A stretch of 55,754 nucleotides of DNA, taken from positions 1-55,754 of the IMG/VR virus record IMGVR_UViG_3300033146_000323; one strand, given 5' to 3'. The notes below the pieces were generated by a model. That model ran no database searches, was not told the DNA's origin, and saw only the letters and a program-made list of their open reading frames with translations. Both the position numbers and the translations under genes were made by a program. Of this stretch, positions 15,101-25,093 are shown piece by piece. The stretch is from a virus. Numbering within the stretch: position 1 is the stretch's first letter; each line of letters opens with the position of its first letter.

Positions 15101-18100
15101 ACCTTCATAACTTTTTCTGCCTGTGCTCTAAAGTTATCTGCATTGGTTTCTGTAACTGCTTTGATTAGTCTGTTTATCTGAGCTTGTGTATAGGTTTTAG
15201 ACTTTGGTAGGTTGGCTCTGATAAAGTTCTTCAATACTATCTGAGCATCACGCAAGTTTTCTCTTCCTATTTTTCTTTCTCTTAATGCTTGTCTGATAGC
15301 AGCCATATCTTGCGATACAGTTCTATTGCTTCTATATCCAAGAGACCTATCCAATCCGAGCTTCAACTCCATTTGAACCTGTTCGTTTTGCTCTTGGTAA
15401 ATTGGATTAGCTTCAAGTAACTCTTGAGCTTTCTGTCTAATCTCTGCAAATGATTTTACTCTACGTCTTCCAATAATGTTTGCTCTTCCTGATGTAGCAA
15501 ACTTTTGTAGTGCTACATTAACTTCATTGAACAACTTGGCTGCACGTAGAATACCACCTTCTCCTTCGATTCTTCTAAACTCACGAGGTATCTCATTAAA
15601 TAAATCTACCTGATAAGTCATCGCTTCATTTATCTCTGCAGCTCTGACTCCTCTACCTCTTAATACTTCACGTATAGATGCATCTGAATATCCATTCTCT
15701 CTACCTATCCTTACAATCTCTGCAACAGAATCATCTACTCTAAACATAGCGTCTGCCATATTCTCTGTTAGTGTGCTCATCTGTTTGTCCGTCATCTTAA
15801 TAGGTTTACCCTGTAAGATATCAGCCAATGCGACACCCAAGAACTCATCCATTGTAAGGTCTTGGATTTCTTCTACAGTTAAATCTTTAGATAGCTTGAA
15901 TGTATCTTTTACATAAGACCATACTGCCGTAATCCAATCTTTTAATTTTTGTTTTAGACTTGCATCAACAACACTCTGACCTTTGTTACCAATAAGAGTT
16001 GCTAAAGTTTCATCAACTGCTTTGTCTACATCACCGTTAAACTTCTTCAGAAACTTTTGGTAGGTTTCTGTTTGCATAGCAAGTGCTTTACCACGTGCAT
16101 ATAGTTTCTTTCCTTTTGGTGTGAGCTTCAAGGTCTCAGTCCATATGTGTCCCATCTCGTGAATAGCCGTGTTGAACAATTCACTTTCAGAATTATGCAC
16201 ATCTGAATTGATAAATATCTTTCCGTCTTGTGTCATACCATATGCCACCTGTCCTTCTTTCAAATAAGGTGTTACAAATGGACTTGATATTACACGATTA
16301 AACGTAGCTGAATCTGTAGATATATTTACAAATGGCATACTTCGGTTTAGGAAATCCATAAACCTACCCACATTATCAATACCTACTTTACTTGCAATGA
16401 ACTCTGTGTTAGTCATTCCCATTTGAACAGGAATCTTTTCCATCAGTCTTTGCTTCGCACTTCTTTGTCGGGTTTCTCCTCTTGCTTCTTGCTCTATCGC
16501 AAGTGCTATATTATTGTATGCTGCCGGGAACAATTCAAGAACTGATTGCGGTTGCTCTACAATACCTATTACTTTTCCTTTTGGACCTACCGGATAGTTA
16601 GGATGTGTCGTTGTTTCGATTTCAGGATTCAATACATCAATACCTGTAATCATAAACGCAGACCTTGTTGGTGTTTTTTCTAACTGCGGTTCTGTAATAA
16701 GGTCTGTTATAACTCCAAGATTTAGTTTGCTTCTCTCTTCTAATGTAGGTTTTTCACCAAGCAATGCTTTTGCCACAGGAGTAGAAGGGATACCCGGTGT
16801 TACCTTCTTGGCTGCAGGACTATTTGGTTTTCCGTATGCTATGTTTTGAGTAATAATATTTACTGAAGTAATACCTTTTAAATTTTCAAGAGCTTGAGGT
16901 GTAAGAATTTGGTCAATGCTTGTAGCGTTGATAGCTTCCATCATTGAAATCACATCATCAATCTGAGCTACTTTTTGTTCTGCTTGTTTGATTGTAGATG
17001 GAGTAGCATTGTTTCCGTTTTGTAGTTTACCTGTTTCTACAATCTTTAATTGCTTCTCTCTTTGAGAAAGGATTCTTTCATTAAATGCCTCGAGAGCTGC
17101 TACTTTGTTTTCTTGAGGGAAAGATTTAAGATTGTCTGCTAACACTCTTACAACTGCCTCATTACTTAGGATAGAGCTTGACTCCATCTTAACAATAACC
17201 ATAGGGACTAATCCATTGTATTCAGGATTTTGACCCCACCAATTGTCAAAGAACTCTTTATTGTTTTGATATACTTCAGTAGCAGCAGTTTGTTGTGCTT
17301 TTACTTTGGCTTCGTTTACACTTGCCCACGCAATGTTTTGATGTCCTTCAATACCATTGAAACCTATACCACCTTTCAAGTTATCTATTGTTGTACCCGT
17401 CAATGGATTTACAATATCACCTGTTCTTAGTTGGTCAGATATATTAAAGATTACAGGAACCCCGTCAATTACTTTCCATTCAACTGTTGGAATCGGATTG
17501 TCTACTCTACTATTTAGCTCCTCTATATCTATCTTAGGAGACTCAGGCATAGTTTCTTTTACCTCGTCCAACTCAATAACTGCACCGTCAGCATTAGCAC
17601 TCATAGCTGCAGCTATCTCATCCACCTGTCCTCTACCTTCTGTACTTAATTCTTCTTTTAATCTAAAGTCTATTCTTCCTCCTTTTTTATCTAAGGTTTG
17701 CTCGAGGTCAGCCGCTTCTTCTTTGAGTGTCTTTGAAGACACTATCTCATCAATACGTGATTGGTTTTGTTCAGCCACACGTGATTGAAACTTAGTAAGT
17801 GGTTTATCTGCTATCTGTTTATCAGCGATACCTGCAAGGATACCATCGAGCCTTGTTTCTTCTATGGTCTGATTATCAAATGCAGCAACATCTTTCTTTG
17901 TAGGTCTTACTACAGACTTAGGAACTACAATAGCTTCTGTTTCGGTTTCTACAGACACCTGTTCTTTTACAGGTAACCCGGCAGCTTTACGTTGTCTGTT
18001 AGACATACGCTCATCCATCTTAGGATTCCTTACGGTTGTAATGTCTACATCTTCAGTAGTCTGTATTTCACCTGCGGCTTCTGTTAAATATTCTTCATTA

Positions 18101-21100
18101 GACAAAGTGTTGTCTTTAGAAATATTTTGAACCCTATCATTACCTATTTTTAATTTTCTACTTCCATCAAGTTGAGTGGTAATGGTAGCACCTACCACAT
18201 CACCGTCAGGCATTTCTACAGTAAACTTCTGTTGTGATACGGGGATTTGACTATCGTTTAATCTTTCTACCTCAGTCTCCTCAGTGGTCTCAGGTTCTGT
18301 GGTTTGTTCCTGTTGAACGGTCCGTACCGCTTCTTCCAACGTCTGTACACCTCCGGTTCGTTGATTCGGAGATAATCCTCCTGTTTCTTGCTCTTGAATG
18401 GCATCTGTTCCAAATTTTTCAGTTAATATATCAGTTACTTCTTGGTCATTATCTACGGTTATGTTTGCACCTTTTAGTTTGGCAAGGGACATATCGTTGA
18501 TTCTGTTCAAGAATTTTCTACGAGTCAATGATTTACCATCGATTGTATATTTTGATTGTGCCGTTTCTCTGATATCAGTATCTGATGTTTGCTCAACAAG
18601 ACCTATACCTGCAACATTAGTTTGAAAACCTTGTGCGAATGTATTACCCTGCTGAATCTGTGCTTCAGTTGCGGTTTCTGCTTTTGGTCTAACCTTTTTT
18701 GTTTCTGCTAACTCTGCAAGTTCTGCATTTATTTCTTTGATTTTACCTGCGAATACTTGCTTTCTATTTGGTGTTGACTCAAGCTCTTGCTTGGCAGACA
18801 TCAACTCCATTGTTCTGTTTAGAACATCCGTATCTACACCACCTTTACCCTCAGTTGCTTCTAATACATTTATAGCATCCTGTCTTAATCCTAAGTTAAG
18901 CTGAATACGTTGGTTCGTTTCTTTGCTAATTTGACCGAGCTTCTCCATATTGTTTGCCCAATTAGAAACTCGTGTTGGTGATGGCTTAAATATTCCTCCA
19001 CCTAATTCTTTGTTCAATCCTTGTATTGTAGTTAGGTCATTGGCAATATTAGTATTATTTGTTTGCCTTAAATCCATAGCCATATTCAATGCAGCAAACG
19101 GAGCGTTGTTACCAATACCACCTAATGCTTCAGCAAATATTTCTTTGAACTCAATATCGTCACCTACATTTACTTGTGCAGCAAATTCACCCGTTGCTTC
19201 TGCTAAGGGGTCAAAGACCAAACGCTCACCTACTTGAGTGGCGAATCTTGTGCTTCGACTTGCGGTTTTACCAACCTTAAATACACGACCTGCAAGACCT
19301 GAAGAAAGCATATCTACTATGGCAATTGGGATACCTCTTTTTCTACCTCTATCACCACCTTCTGACCACACATTTTCATCAGTTAAAGCAGCCTCCATAT
19401 CTTTTGGATTGGTGATGTCATAGCCATTGCTTTTGGCTGCATCCATAATAGCATTAGTATATTCCAATGCATACGATGTAGCTGCAAAACCTGTTCTAAG
19501 ACCCCACATACCACCTGCAAGAGCACCACCTCCTGTGGTTAATACACCACCGGGTCCTGAAACAAACCCTGTTGAACCAATAACTGCTCCTGTACCTGCA
19601 CCGGATGCGGTAGATATACCAATGATTTTAGTTCCATATGGTAACATCTGACTAATACTGTTGGCGGCAAAACTAATCGCTAATTCTGCAGGGTTATCGC
19701 TAAACGCATCCCACGCTTCTCTAAAACCTTTTGCACTATGCCAACGAGACATCGCTCTACTAACCTGACCGGTATTAGATGCCTCCATATATTCTACAAT
19801 TCTTCGAGAAATTTGAGCAACAGTTTCTTCATCTTCAGTGTCTTCTAAACCAAGAGCTAATTTTAGTATTTCATTACCTGCTTTACCTCTGTTTAAGCCT
19901 TCGGTAATTTGTTGCTGCATTCCTGCATAGTTCTCTACTATTTCACCACGCAGTTCTTCATCAAACTTTCCTGATAAATAAGTTTGTGCTACTTCAAATT
20001 TATCTGCTGCTAACTGAGCTACATCTTTTGATGCTTGATGAGATGTTAAAAGAGCTTCACGCAGCTTGACACCCTCCGCATCATCCGGTACGTAATTATA
20101 TAATGCTTCTATACCCACCCCAAACTCTGCATATGAGTTTGCTTCAAGTTCATTTTGAATTACCTTAGTAGAGTAGTTGGTTGCAACCGCTTCGTTGTTA
20201 AGTTCTTGAAACTGTTTATCTATATACACATCAAAGTCTTCTCTTACTTCTTGTAAGTCATCATCTGTATATATATCTACTAAATCATCTACAATCTTTT
20301 GCTCACGTTTTAAAATATCTGCAGCATCTTGTCGGAGTATGCCTTTTTCATTGTACAAATAACCATACTTCTGTTGTTCTTCGGGAGTAAGGTTTTTTAA
20401 TTCTTGCCCTATACCTCTATCAAGTTTATCTTCAATGAAAAAAGCAGCATCTCTTGCTCTTTCATACTCATCAAATTGGTCTCTAATTGTTAGGTAATCA
20501 TAACCTCTTTCTCTAAAGAAACTTGTTCCTTCTGCATCTACATTTCGATAATCTTTCCAAGAACCTTCAGCAAACTTATTAGCTTCCTCTTCGGTGTCAA
20601 AGATAAATACCTCATCACGCTTGACTGCTTCTTCATATGCTTCCATACCATCTAACTCTGTCCAATAGTCAGGGTTAGTAGTTTGTACGTTAGGGTTGGT
20701 TGGAAACAGTGTTGGGTATACTACGTTTTTGCCATCTATTACGGCAGATTCAAACATAACTGTAGACTCTGTACCGTCTGCGTTTAAACGTGGTGTCTTA
20801 CGTAAGTTCTGTGCTTTTAAAGATGCTTGAGATATATTAGATTCTACCTCTTCTCTTGCCTCACTCGGCTTTTTTGCGTACTTGCTTATAAACTCTTTTA
20901 GCTTAGTTGATTCTTCTGTAGCAGTAGCATCAAAGAATGGGTCTAAATCTATTGTCTCTTCAACTACTTCGCCATTTGCTAAAACAGTAGTAACTACCAT
21001 AGCATCGCCTAAACCTGTTGGTCTAAATGTAAAGCCATACTTTGCATAAGTGTCGTTGAAATAAGGAATTGCTTCGTCTTCATCTAAGTTTATTTTGTCC

Positions 21101-21720
21101 TTATCAAGCTCTTGCATTGCTACAACAAACTCTTGACTATTGATAACCTCATCTCTTGCTTCAGTCTCGTCTGCAAGATTTGTTTGTAAAGCTGCTTGTT
21201 CTTGTGCTTGTACTCGAGTAAGTTCCGGTTGTTCTGCTTCTATTTGTTGGCTTGTAAAAGTGATATCAGCAAGTCGCTGATTCATTGCTCTTTGTACCGC
21301 TTCTTGACCTCCTTCAGGGTACATACCAAGTGACCTAACGGGGTCCATATACCCGTCAAGTCGAGTGTCTCTACCTACTATTTGGTCAGGATTGTAGTTT
21401 TGTAAAAAGTCGGCATTAAACTCCTGAATCTCGACAGACTCCGATGAACCAACTCCCGAAGGTGAAACCCCACCTTGTTGGGGTGTGTCTTTTTTTTTTA
21501 CTTCTTCTACTTTAGTGATTCCGATATCTTCAAAAAATGTATTTACATCTACATTCATTTTAAATGTTTCGTCTAAACCACCTAAATAGTTGTATATCTG
21601 AGCTGCATATTGCTCATCAGACATATCAGTAGTAAAGGTATCGAAGTCAACATTGCCTTGAAAAGCTGAATCATTCTGACCTAAGTAATCATACAGTTGT
21701 TGTAGGTACTCTTTGTCCAT
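12121..21720 (-). CDS. Giant virion ejection protein with HEMGH metalloprotease motif (3199 aa)
   Basis: This is the largest gene (9.6 kb), last in the late transcription unit. The N-terminus has two copies of a short motif (YDYLGQND...F...DTF and YNYLGGLD...F...NTF, residues 10-65). Residues about 680-760 are a Gly/Ala-rich hydrophobic stretch. At 1854-1858 HEMGH (within AIHEMGHIWTE) is a zinc metalloprotease signature. A Lys/Arg-rich helical region follows (about 2050-2400), and another hydrophobic segment lies near 2985-3010. Size, order after gp14- and gp15-like genes, and membrane-active stretch resemble T7 gp16-type internal proteins and large 'polyvalent' phage proteins that enter the host with DNA. 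Exact activities are inferred; no RNA polymerase or lysozyme motif was seen. Confidence 0.75.
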   Translation of the reverse strand: MDKEYLQQLYDYLGQNDSAFQGNVDFDTFTTDMSDEQYAAQIYNYLGGLDETFKMNVDVNTFFEDIGITKVEEVKKKDTPQQGGVSPSGVGSSESVEIQEFNADFLQNYNPDQIVGRDTRLDGYMDPVRSLGMYPEGGQEAVQRAMNQRLADITFTSQQIEAEQPELTRVQAQEQAALQTNLADETEARDEVINSQEFVVAMQELDKDKINLDEDEAIPYFNDTYAKYGFTFRPTGLGDAMVVTTVLANGEVVEETIDLDPFFDATATEESTKLKEFISKYAKKPSEAREEVESNISQASLKAQNLRKTPRLNADGTESTVMFESAVIDGKNVVYPTLFPTNPNVQTTNPDYWTELDGMEAYEEAVKRDEVFIFDTEEEANKFAEGSWKDYRNVDAEGTSFFRERGYDYLTIRDQFDEYERARDAAFFIEDKLDRGIGQELKNLTPEEQQKYGYLYNEKGILRQDAADILKREQKIVDDLVDIYTDDDLQEVREDFDVYIDKQFQELNNEAVATNYSTKVIQNELEANSYAEFGVGIEALYNYVPDDAEGVKLREALLTSHQASKDVAQLAADKFEVAQTYLSGKFDEELRGEIVENYAGMQQQITEGLNRGKAGNEILKLALGLEDTEDEETVAQISRRIVEYMEASNTGQVSRAMSRWHSAKGFREAWDAFSDNPAELAISFAANSISQMLPYGTKIIGISTASGAGTGAVIGSTGFVSGPGGVLTTGGGALAGGMWGLRTGFAATSYALEYTNAIMDAAKSNGYDITNPKDMEAALTDENVWSEGGDRGRKRGIPIAIVDMLSSGLAGRVFKVGKTASRSTRFATQVGERLVFDPLAEATGEFAAQVNVGDDIEFKEIFAEALGGIGNNAPFAALNMAMDLRQTNNTNIANDLTTIQGLNKELGGGIFKPSPTRVSNWANNMEKLGQISKETNQRIQLNLGLRQDAINVLEATEGKGGVDTDVLNRTMELMSAKQELESTPNRKQVFAGKIKEINAELAELAETKKVRPKAETATEAQIQQGNTFAQGFQTNVAGIGLVEQTSDTDIRETAQSKYTIDGKSLTRRKFLNRINDMSLAKLKGANITVDNDQEVTDILTEKFGTDAIQEQETGGLSPNQRTGGVQTLEEAVRTVQQEQTTEPETTEETEVERLNDSQIPVSQQKFTVEMPDGDVVGATITTQLDGSRKLKIGNDRVQNISKDNTLSNEEYLTEAAGEIQTTEDVDITTVRNPKMDERMSNRQRKAAGLPVKEQVSVETETEAIVVPKSVVRPTKKDVAAFDNQTIEETRLDGILAGIADKQIADKPLTKFQSRVAEQNQSRIDEIVSSKTLKEEAADLEQTLDKKGGRIDFRLKEELSTEGRGQVDEIAAAMSANADGAVIELDEVKETMPESPKIDIEELNSRVDNPIPTVEWKVIDGVPVIFNISDQLRTGDIVNPLTGTTIDNLKGGIGFNGIEGHQNIAWASVNEAKVKAQQTAATEVYQNNKEFFDNWWGQNPEYNGLVPMVIVKMESSSILSNEAVVRVLADNLKSFPQENKVAALEAFNERILSQREKQLKIVETGKLQNGNNATPSTIKQAEQKVAQIDDVISMMEAINATSIDQILTPQALENLKGITSVNIITQNIAYGKPNSPAAKKVTPGIPSTPVAKALLGEKPTLEERSKLNLGVITDLITEPQLEKTPTRSAFMITGIDVLNPEIETTTHPNYPVGPKGKVIGIVEQPQSVLELFPAAYNNIALAIEQEARGETRQRSAKQRLMEKIPVQMGMTNTEFIASKVGIDNVGRFMDFLNRSMPFVNISTDSATFNRVISSPFVTPYLKEGQVAYGMTQDGKIFINSDVHNSESELFNTAIHEMGHIWTETLKLTPKGKKLYARGKALAMQTETYQKFLKKFNGDVDKAVDETLATLIGNKGQSVVDASLKQKLKDWITAVWSYVKDTFKLSKDLTVEEIQDLTMDEFLGVALADILQGKPIKMTDKQMSTLTENMADAMFRVDDSVAEIVRIGRENGYSDASIREVLRGRGVRAAEINEAMTYQVDLFNEIPREFRRIEGEGGILRAAKLFNEVNVALQKFATSGRANIIGRRRVKSFAEIRQKAQELLEANPIYQEQNEQVQMELKLGLDRSLGYRSNRTVSQDMAAIRQALRERKIGRENLRDAQIVLKNFIRANLPKSKTYTQAQINRLIKAVTETNADNFRAQAEKVMKVVDQERGKIKKQVLKDIYKEVKAKARPRKQSGKPRPKGIDAVGQVIFSNIKTVMDAVLVTNPELRAQKLKDIKDKLDANRAEIDAASAKILNDEDLTLREESLLQLQLAYDQFSNLDNATLEEAQALLEDVKQQKSESILRFNNRRLKQAADKAALTEEVTNQIQETNPDLFEEDGTVKNINEINDDRDNLAKDFTAKGILKKVYLKIVTDLFGRDKDGLLTRMKNTITHLGTIANFLDRSNKGLNVFRDKVYRKLNRMEEVALQNMRVMRKKINDIAAASGIEGGIEGVELAVNKALGVNKVGVPNTMTFTVRNAKTDKPRKSVFNANQLLRIYALSKNPIQRAKLERQGFTDQNIEDIKTALGPELIDFADRMVNYLSTESFNEVNAVYKQVNGVNLGFIENYFPTKTVRSEVDAQLLSEGDFNGIFSAETAPAFKDRVDTVSEIDLKGGTFTGTLMNHMETMERYKALAPGVQELNAFFQIPAVDSLLRASGLLKLTKTLVNVSVNPQSAFKADKLNAPGLMERFQSKFTSFALAFKVIQIAKQATSFINAFEQYNYFPKDSKFPKALQGPIDFAMFMVDGAGVMFEMAKDLVGKEGAIAKARKMSATFDARVEQGLEGDVYGLESGSQTFKPAGKGVGRFATARRNFKRLAARPTIIGDIMGVMGYYINYKRNIANGMSEAQALEEFNDYNATQQTRRNTEKIPLQLQGDFLSKGFTMFGSTLFLQINKVMQSATNMGRAFSTAIGHFAKGEFKKGMEARPTKKDLRAFYLNYAVANVLFVGMSNIALLTRGDKEDRDAFMRKLKDAMLGLNLLYQLPYLGAAAEEGVNWIRGTRKPVDDVVNPVSAVLGKMYRNYKENPDDWFKAIAIPTIELALGAQVDPFIGLHNAIKDGVFGDTTQDEFYDNIYDFLGITKSYRPGYGRKGSSVKGIMPIGGIKNKSDLKRYDPDLYEQVYGEADRIMKEQRELRKKMLEEMGYKEVGGKLYPID
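12398..12413. repeat. Dispersed palindrome copy 8 (one mismatch)
   Basis: GTGTCTCCAAAGACAC: one arm base differs (C instead of T at position 7). In the 3' end of the giant gene; encodes VFGDT on the - strand. Confidence 0.75.
17727..17742. repeat. Dispersed palindrome copy 9 (in giant gene)
   Basis: GTGTCTTTGAAGACAC on +; on the coding (-) strand GTG TCT TCA AAG ACA (VSSKT), near residue 1327 of the giant protein. Confidence 0.9.
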
Positions 21721-21730
21721 CGCTTATTTT

Positions 21731-23689
21731 TTATCCACCACCTGTGTTATTACCACCCTGATTTTTTTTATTTTTTATAGGCACAGTGTTCGCACCACCA
21801 CCGGTGTTGGTATTTACATTTGATGTGGGTTTCACTGTACCGTACTGCTCAACGTATTGTTTTTGTTTCTCACCCTTTAAATCTGTAACGGCAAATCGTT
21901 GTGCAGCTTTTGCAAGGATTGCTTTTTTAACATCTTCAAATTGGTCGGCTGAGTTTTCTGAATCTTCAAGGTCGATGTACATATCATTACCATCAATAGT
22001 TACTACTAACCCTTTACCTTGACCCATATGATAACCACGTACTTTTACATCACCCTCAACGAGACCCGGTATTTGAGCTATCATTGAATTTAAGTCTGAC
22101 TTCGCTTGGCTTTCTTGAGCAGTCGTGATAGCAGCACCTGCATTTTCAAGCACCTTGTTTCCATCAAATTTACCACCTTCATTTCTTATAAACGCTTCAT
22201 CGAATGGTAGTTGCTGCAACGTTCCACTTTCTGATGTAAAGTCAAATGTAGTAAACGGTCTTAGAACTACGTTGCCGTTATTATCATACTTAAACTTACC
22301 ACTACGTTTTACTACCTCATCAATGTCTGCAATCTTCTTACCTTCCGGCAATGCGAAGTTAGCTCCACGTTTAATGAAGTCAATCTCATTTGTATCGTCT
22401 AATCTAATAGTTTCAAAACTACCATCCTTCATAGTGAAAGTGATAGAGTTTCCATCATCCGATGGTAAGATTGATTTTATGTTAGGGTTAAATGCACGGA
22501 TGGCATCTGCTGCGGTTTTCTTGCCGTCTGCAGTATCATAGAATAATCTACTAAATTCAGTAACAATACTTTCTTCTTGTTTCTCTTTATTGCCTTGACC
22601 AATGCTTGTTGCAGTTTCACGTGTAGTAAATCCTGCAGATTTAGCGGTAGTCTTCTCATCAATCGATGCTCGTATTGCAATCTTTAATGTTTCTCTAACT
22701 ACTTTTTCTTGTTCGTCAGTAAACTTTGGTACACCTGCAGGGTTTGTTGAGCGGTCTATAAAAATAAGGTTGGGGTCATTCTTAGCTGCTTCTTCATCAA
22801 ACGTAGGTACATATTCTTCACCCGTTGCAGGGTTTGTAACTTTTCTATCTGTAAGAACAGACATAACATTAAACCCATTAACCATCATAGCAGATACTTG
22901 GTCTTCTTCCCACTCTTTATATGTGGCAGCAAATTGCTCTCCTTCTAAACCATAGTTACCTTCTTTGGCATCTATCTTAGAGATGATGGTATTTAAGTTT
23001 CCTTCTGATGCATATTTTACCACATCTTTTTGAACTACACCAAGTTGATTTGCAGCAGTTTTAGCAGCAGCATCAACGTCATACCTATCATATTGTTGCT
23101 TCAACCTGCTTCTAAGTTCTGCAACCGTAACAAAATCATTAGGGTCTTTACTAAGCTCCATTACACCACCTTTACCCTTAACTTTTTTACCAATACTGAG
23201 CACTCCATTGGTTGGGTTAATAAAGGTACCTACTGTACCTAAATTATTTAAACCTTCCGCCTGTTCCATTGACCACTGCTCATACTTAGATGACTCTGAA
23301 TTATTCCATCGGTCCATCTTTGTTTTATATTCCGCTTGGTATTCTTTGGCGAGGTCAAATACTTGCTTGGTTCCGTCTACACTATTTTGTCTGTTACGTG
23401 TATAGTCTCGTAAACTTAGGTCACCGTTTTGAAGCATACGGTCTTGCATCAATCTATATTGCTGCATATCGTTTGCATAATTAGCAGCAAAGGTATTACC
23501 TGCATCAAAGTCTCCTGTTGGAGAGTTGGATAGTTGTTCTCCATATTGCCTTGACTTATCAGCAATTTCTTTTTTCTTTTTGAACCGAGCTTCTGCCTCG
23601 TTCTTGAGCATATCGGTCATATTTTTGCCGATTTCTGCCCAATTTACTTGGTTATCTACCTCACGTTCTACATACTTAAAATAAGTCAT
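21731..23689 (-). CDS. Internal virion / ejection protein, T7 gp15-like by position (652 aa)
   Basis: A largely hydrophilic helical protein, N-terminus rich in charged helices (MLKNEAEARFKKKKEIADKS), ending in a flexible Gly/Asn tail (KNKKNQGGNNTGGG). It lies between a gp14-like gene and the giant gp16-like gene, the order typical of podovirus core/ejection proteins, and is spaced by about 10 bases on both sides. No sequence motif proves the assignment. Confidence 0.55.
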   Translation of the reverse strand: MTYFKYVEREVDNQVNWAEIGKNMTDMLKNEAEARFKKKKEIADKSRQYGEQLSNSPTGDFDAGNTFAANYANDMQQYRLMQDRMLQNGDLSLRDYTRNRQNSVDGTKQVFDLAKEYQAEYKTKMDRWNNSESSKYEQWSMEQAEGLNNLGTVGTFINPTNGVLSIGKKVKGKGGVMELSKDPNDFVTVAELRSRLKQQYDRYDVDAAAKTAANQLGVVQKDVVKYASEGNLNTIISKIDAKEGNYGLEGEQFAATYKEWEEDQVSAMMVNGFNVMSVLTDRKVTNPATGEEYVPTFDEEAAKNDPNLIFIDRSTNPAGVPKFTDEQEKVVRETLKIAIRASIDEKTTAKSAGFTTRETATSIGQGNKEKQEESIVTEFSRLFYDTADGKKTAADAIRAFNPNIKSILPSDDGNSITFTMKDGSFETIRLDDTNEIDFIKRGANFALPEGKKIADIDEVVKRSGKFKYDNNGNVVLRPFTTFDFTSESGTLQQLPFDEAFIRNEGGKFDGNKVLENAGAAITTAQESQAKSDLNSMIAQIPGLVEGDVKVRGYHMGQGKGLVVTIDGNDMYIDLEDSENSADQFEDVKKAILAKAAQRFAVTDLKGEKQKQYVEQYGTVKPTSNVNTNTGGGANTVPIKNKKNQGGNNTGGG

Positions 23690-23699
23690 ATATTATTTT

Positions 23700-24554
23700 T
23701 TATTCTTCGCCTAATGACGCAGCTCCGTATTGCATACCAAAAACATTCTCAAATCCTTTAGGCTTGTATCTACCAAAAGCGTCTTGATATTGCTGACTTC
23801 CAAACAACATATTGTATTGGTCAGTATTTAATGCATCTTTAAAAGCTCTAAAGTCTTTATTACTCATTTGACTAATCTGCTCAAAATCAACATTTGTAAA
23901 ACCTTCACCTGCTTCTCCTAAACCTTTAACATTTCCAAACTGCTCAAATTGTTCAGGGGTAAACTGCATATCTCCTACCGCTTGTTTTTGAGCACCCACA
24001 TTTTGTGCGAACAAAGGAACTAATGCTAAACCTTGTTGAACTGTTTGACCTAAACTTGTAAATCCTTGTTGCATCGCTGCAGAACGAGCAGCCTGTGCGT
24101 CTGATGCAGCTTGTTGAGCACCTTGAATTTCTCCCATATCTAATTGAAGATTAAGGTCTCTAAGTCGTGCATCTTCTTTAGCCGAAAGTTCAGCCAATCT
24201 ATTTACTTCTGCTTCTTGTGATGCCCTAACCTGCCTTTGACCTGCTTGAGTACCCATTGTTACTCGACCTGCAGTTGCAGCAGCACCCCTTGCATCTCCT
24301 TCCATACCGGCTTGAGTAGCGGCAGCAGTAGCTTGTAATACGTTATCTCTTTCTATATTATACTGTTCCTTGTTTATATCAAGGTCATCCATATAGTTTA
24401 CTTCTAATCTCTGACGAGCTTTCGCCATTTGTTCTGCGGCTTTTTTGTTAGCTCTGTCCATTAATTTTTTCTGTGAACCTGCTTGACCAAAAGACAATGC
24501 AGTTGTTCCAACACCTATGGCGAGACTTGCGATACCTAATCCTAATCCTGACAT
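23700..24554 (-). CDS. Internal virion protein, T7 gp14-like (284 aa)
   Basis: Begins with a short hydrophobic Gly/Ala helix (MSGLGLGIASLAIGVGTTAL), followed by a long Ala/Gln/Arg-rich coiled coil to about residue 165, a second hydrophobic stretch near 175-185, and a globular tail. This architecture is typical of gp14-type proteins that form a pore in the outer membrane during DNA ejection. Its start overlaps the cupin gene by 13 bases. Confidence 0.65.
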   Translation of the reverse strand: MSGLGLGIASLAIGVGTTALSFGQAGSQKKLMDRANKKAAEQMAKARQRLEVNYMDDLDINKEQYNIERDNVLQATAAATQAGMEGDARGAAATAGRVTMGTQAGQRQVRASQEAEVNRLAELSAKEDARLRDLNLQLDMGEIQGAQQAASDAQAARSAAMQQGFTSLGQTVQQGLALVPLFAQNVGAQKQAVGDMQFTPEQFEQFGNVKGLGEAGEGFTNVDFEQISQMSNKDFRAFKDALNTDQYNMLFGSQQYQDAFGRYKPKGFENVFGMQYGAASLGEE

Positions 24555-25075
24555 AATAATTTTTCTTTTTTAATTACACTCGCAGGGAGTGTTCTATAGT
24601 TTTCTGTATAAACATCAGCCTCTGCTTCTGTAAAAGTCTTTGCATCCGTTTTATAAACACAACACCATTTGGTGTCTTCGTGCATATACAAAACTCTTTG
24701 AGTCCCTATTTGGGTAAATATGATATGTGGAGCTTCTATAGTTACAAGTTCACCACTATCAGTGAGATAAGAAACTTTTCCTTCAAGCAAAAAAGATGGA
24801 TGTTGTTGCTTGTGAATCATAGATATAATGATGTGTCCTTTTGGGATAAACATCTGTCTTGTGTATAACCCACCCTCTAAATGTTCTTTTATAGGATAAG
24901 TTTGTTTACACTCTTCACTTTGCTCTTCACCACACTTATGCGTTATTGCTCCGTCAAAACCTGCAAGGGTTTGTTTAAAAGTTTCTATCCTTTCCCAAAG
25001 CATTCCTCTATTTTGGTTGACATAGTTTAATACCTCTTCAGGATTATCCTCTTGAACCACAACAGACTTTTGCAT
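24542..25075 (-). CDS. Cupin-fold protein (177 aa)
   Basis: Residues about 70-150 have a cupin-like pattern: GLYTRQMFIPKGHIIISMIH, then HPSFLLEGKVSYLTDSGELV (central loop), then APHIIFTQIGTQRVLYMHED. His and Glu residues in the strands could bind a metal. It stands at the start of the ejection-protein block behind a promoter-like element. Role unknown: structural cupin or small-molecule enzyme. Confidence 0.65.
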   Translation of the reverse strand: MQKSVVVQEDNPEEVLNYVNQNRGMLWERIETFKQTLAGFDGAITHKCGEEQSEECKQTYPIKEHLEGGLYTRQMFIPKGHIIISMIHKQQHPSFLLEGKVSYLTDSGELVTIEAPHIIFTQIGTQRVLYMHEDTKWCCVYKTDAKTFTEAEADVYTENYRTLPASVIKKEKLLCQD

Positions 25076-25093
25076 ATAATTAAATTTTCATTA

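Noticed and set aside
12121-21720. Virion RNA polymerase in the giant protein
   Set aside because: I looked for a DxDxD-type catalytic motif of the crAss-like kind and found none; the only clear enzyme signature is HEMGH.
24661-24680. GTGTCTTCGTGC as a further copy of the palindrome
   Set aside because: Only the left arm matches; the right arm is absent. Half matches such as at 7120, 19838 and 47914 were also left out.
13000-24900. Several + strand open frames of 60-145 codons opposite the large late genes (for example near 17357-17788, 19238-19651, 22125-22541)
   Set aside because: They have hydrophobic, Ser-rich compositions typical of the antisense reading of coding DNA, lack promoter or start signals, and overlap well-supported - strand genes completely.
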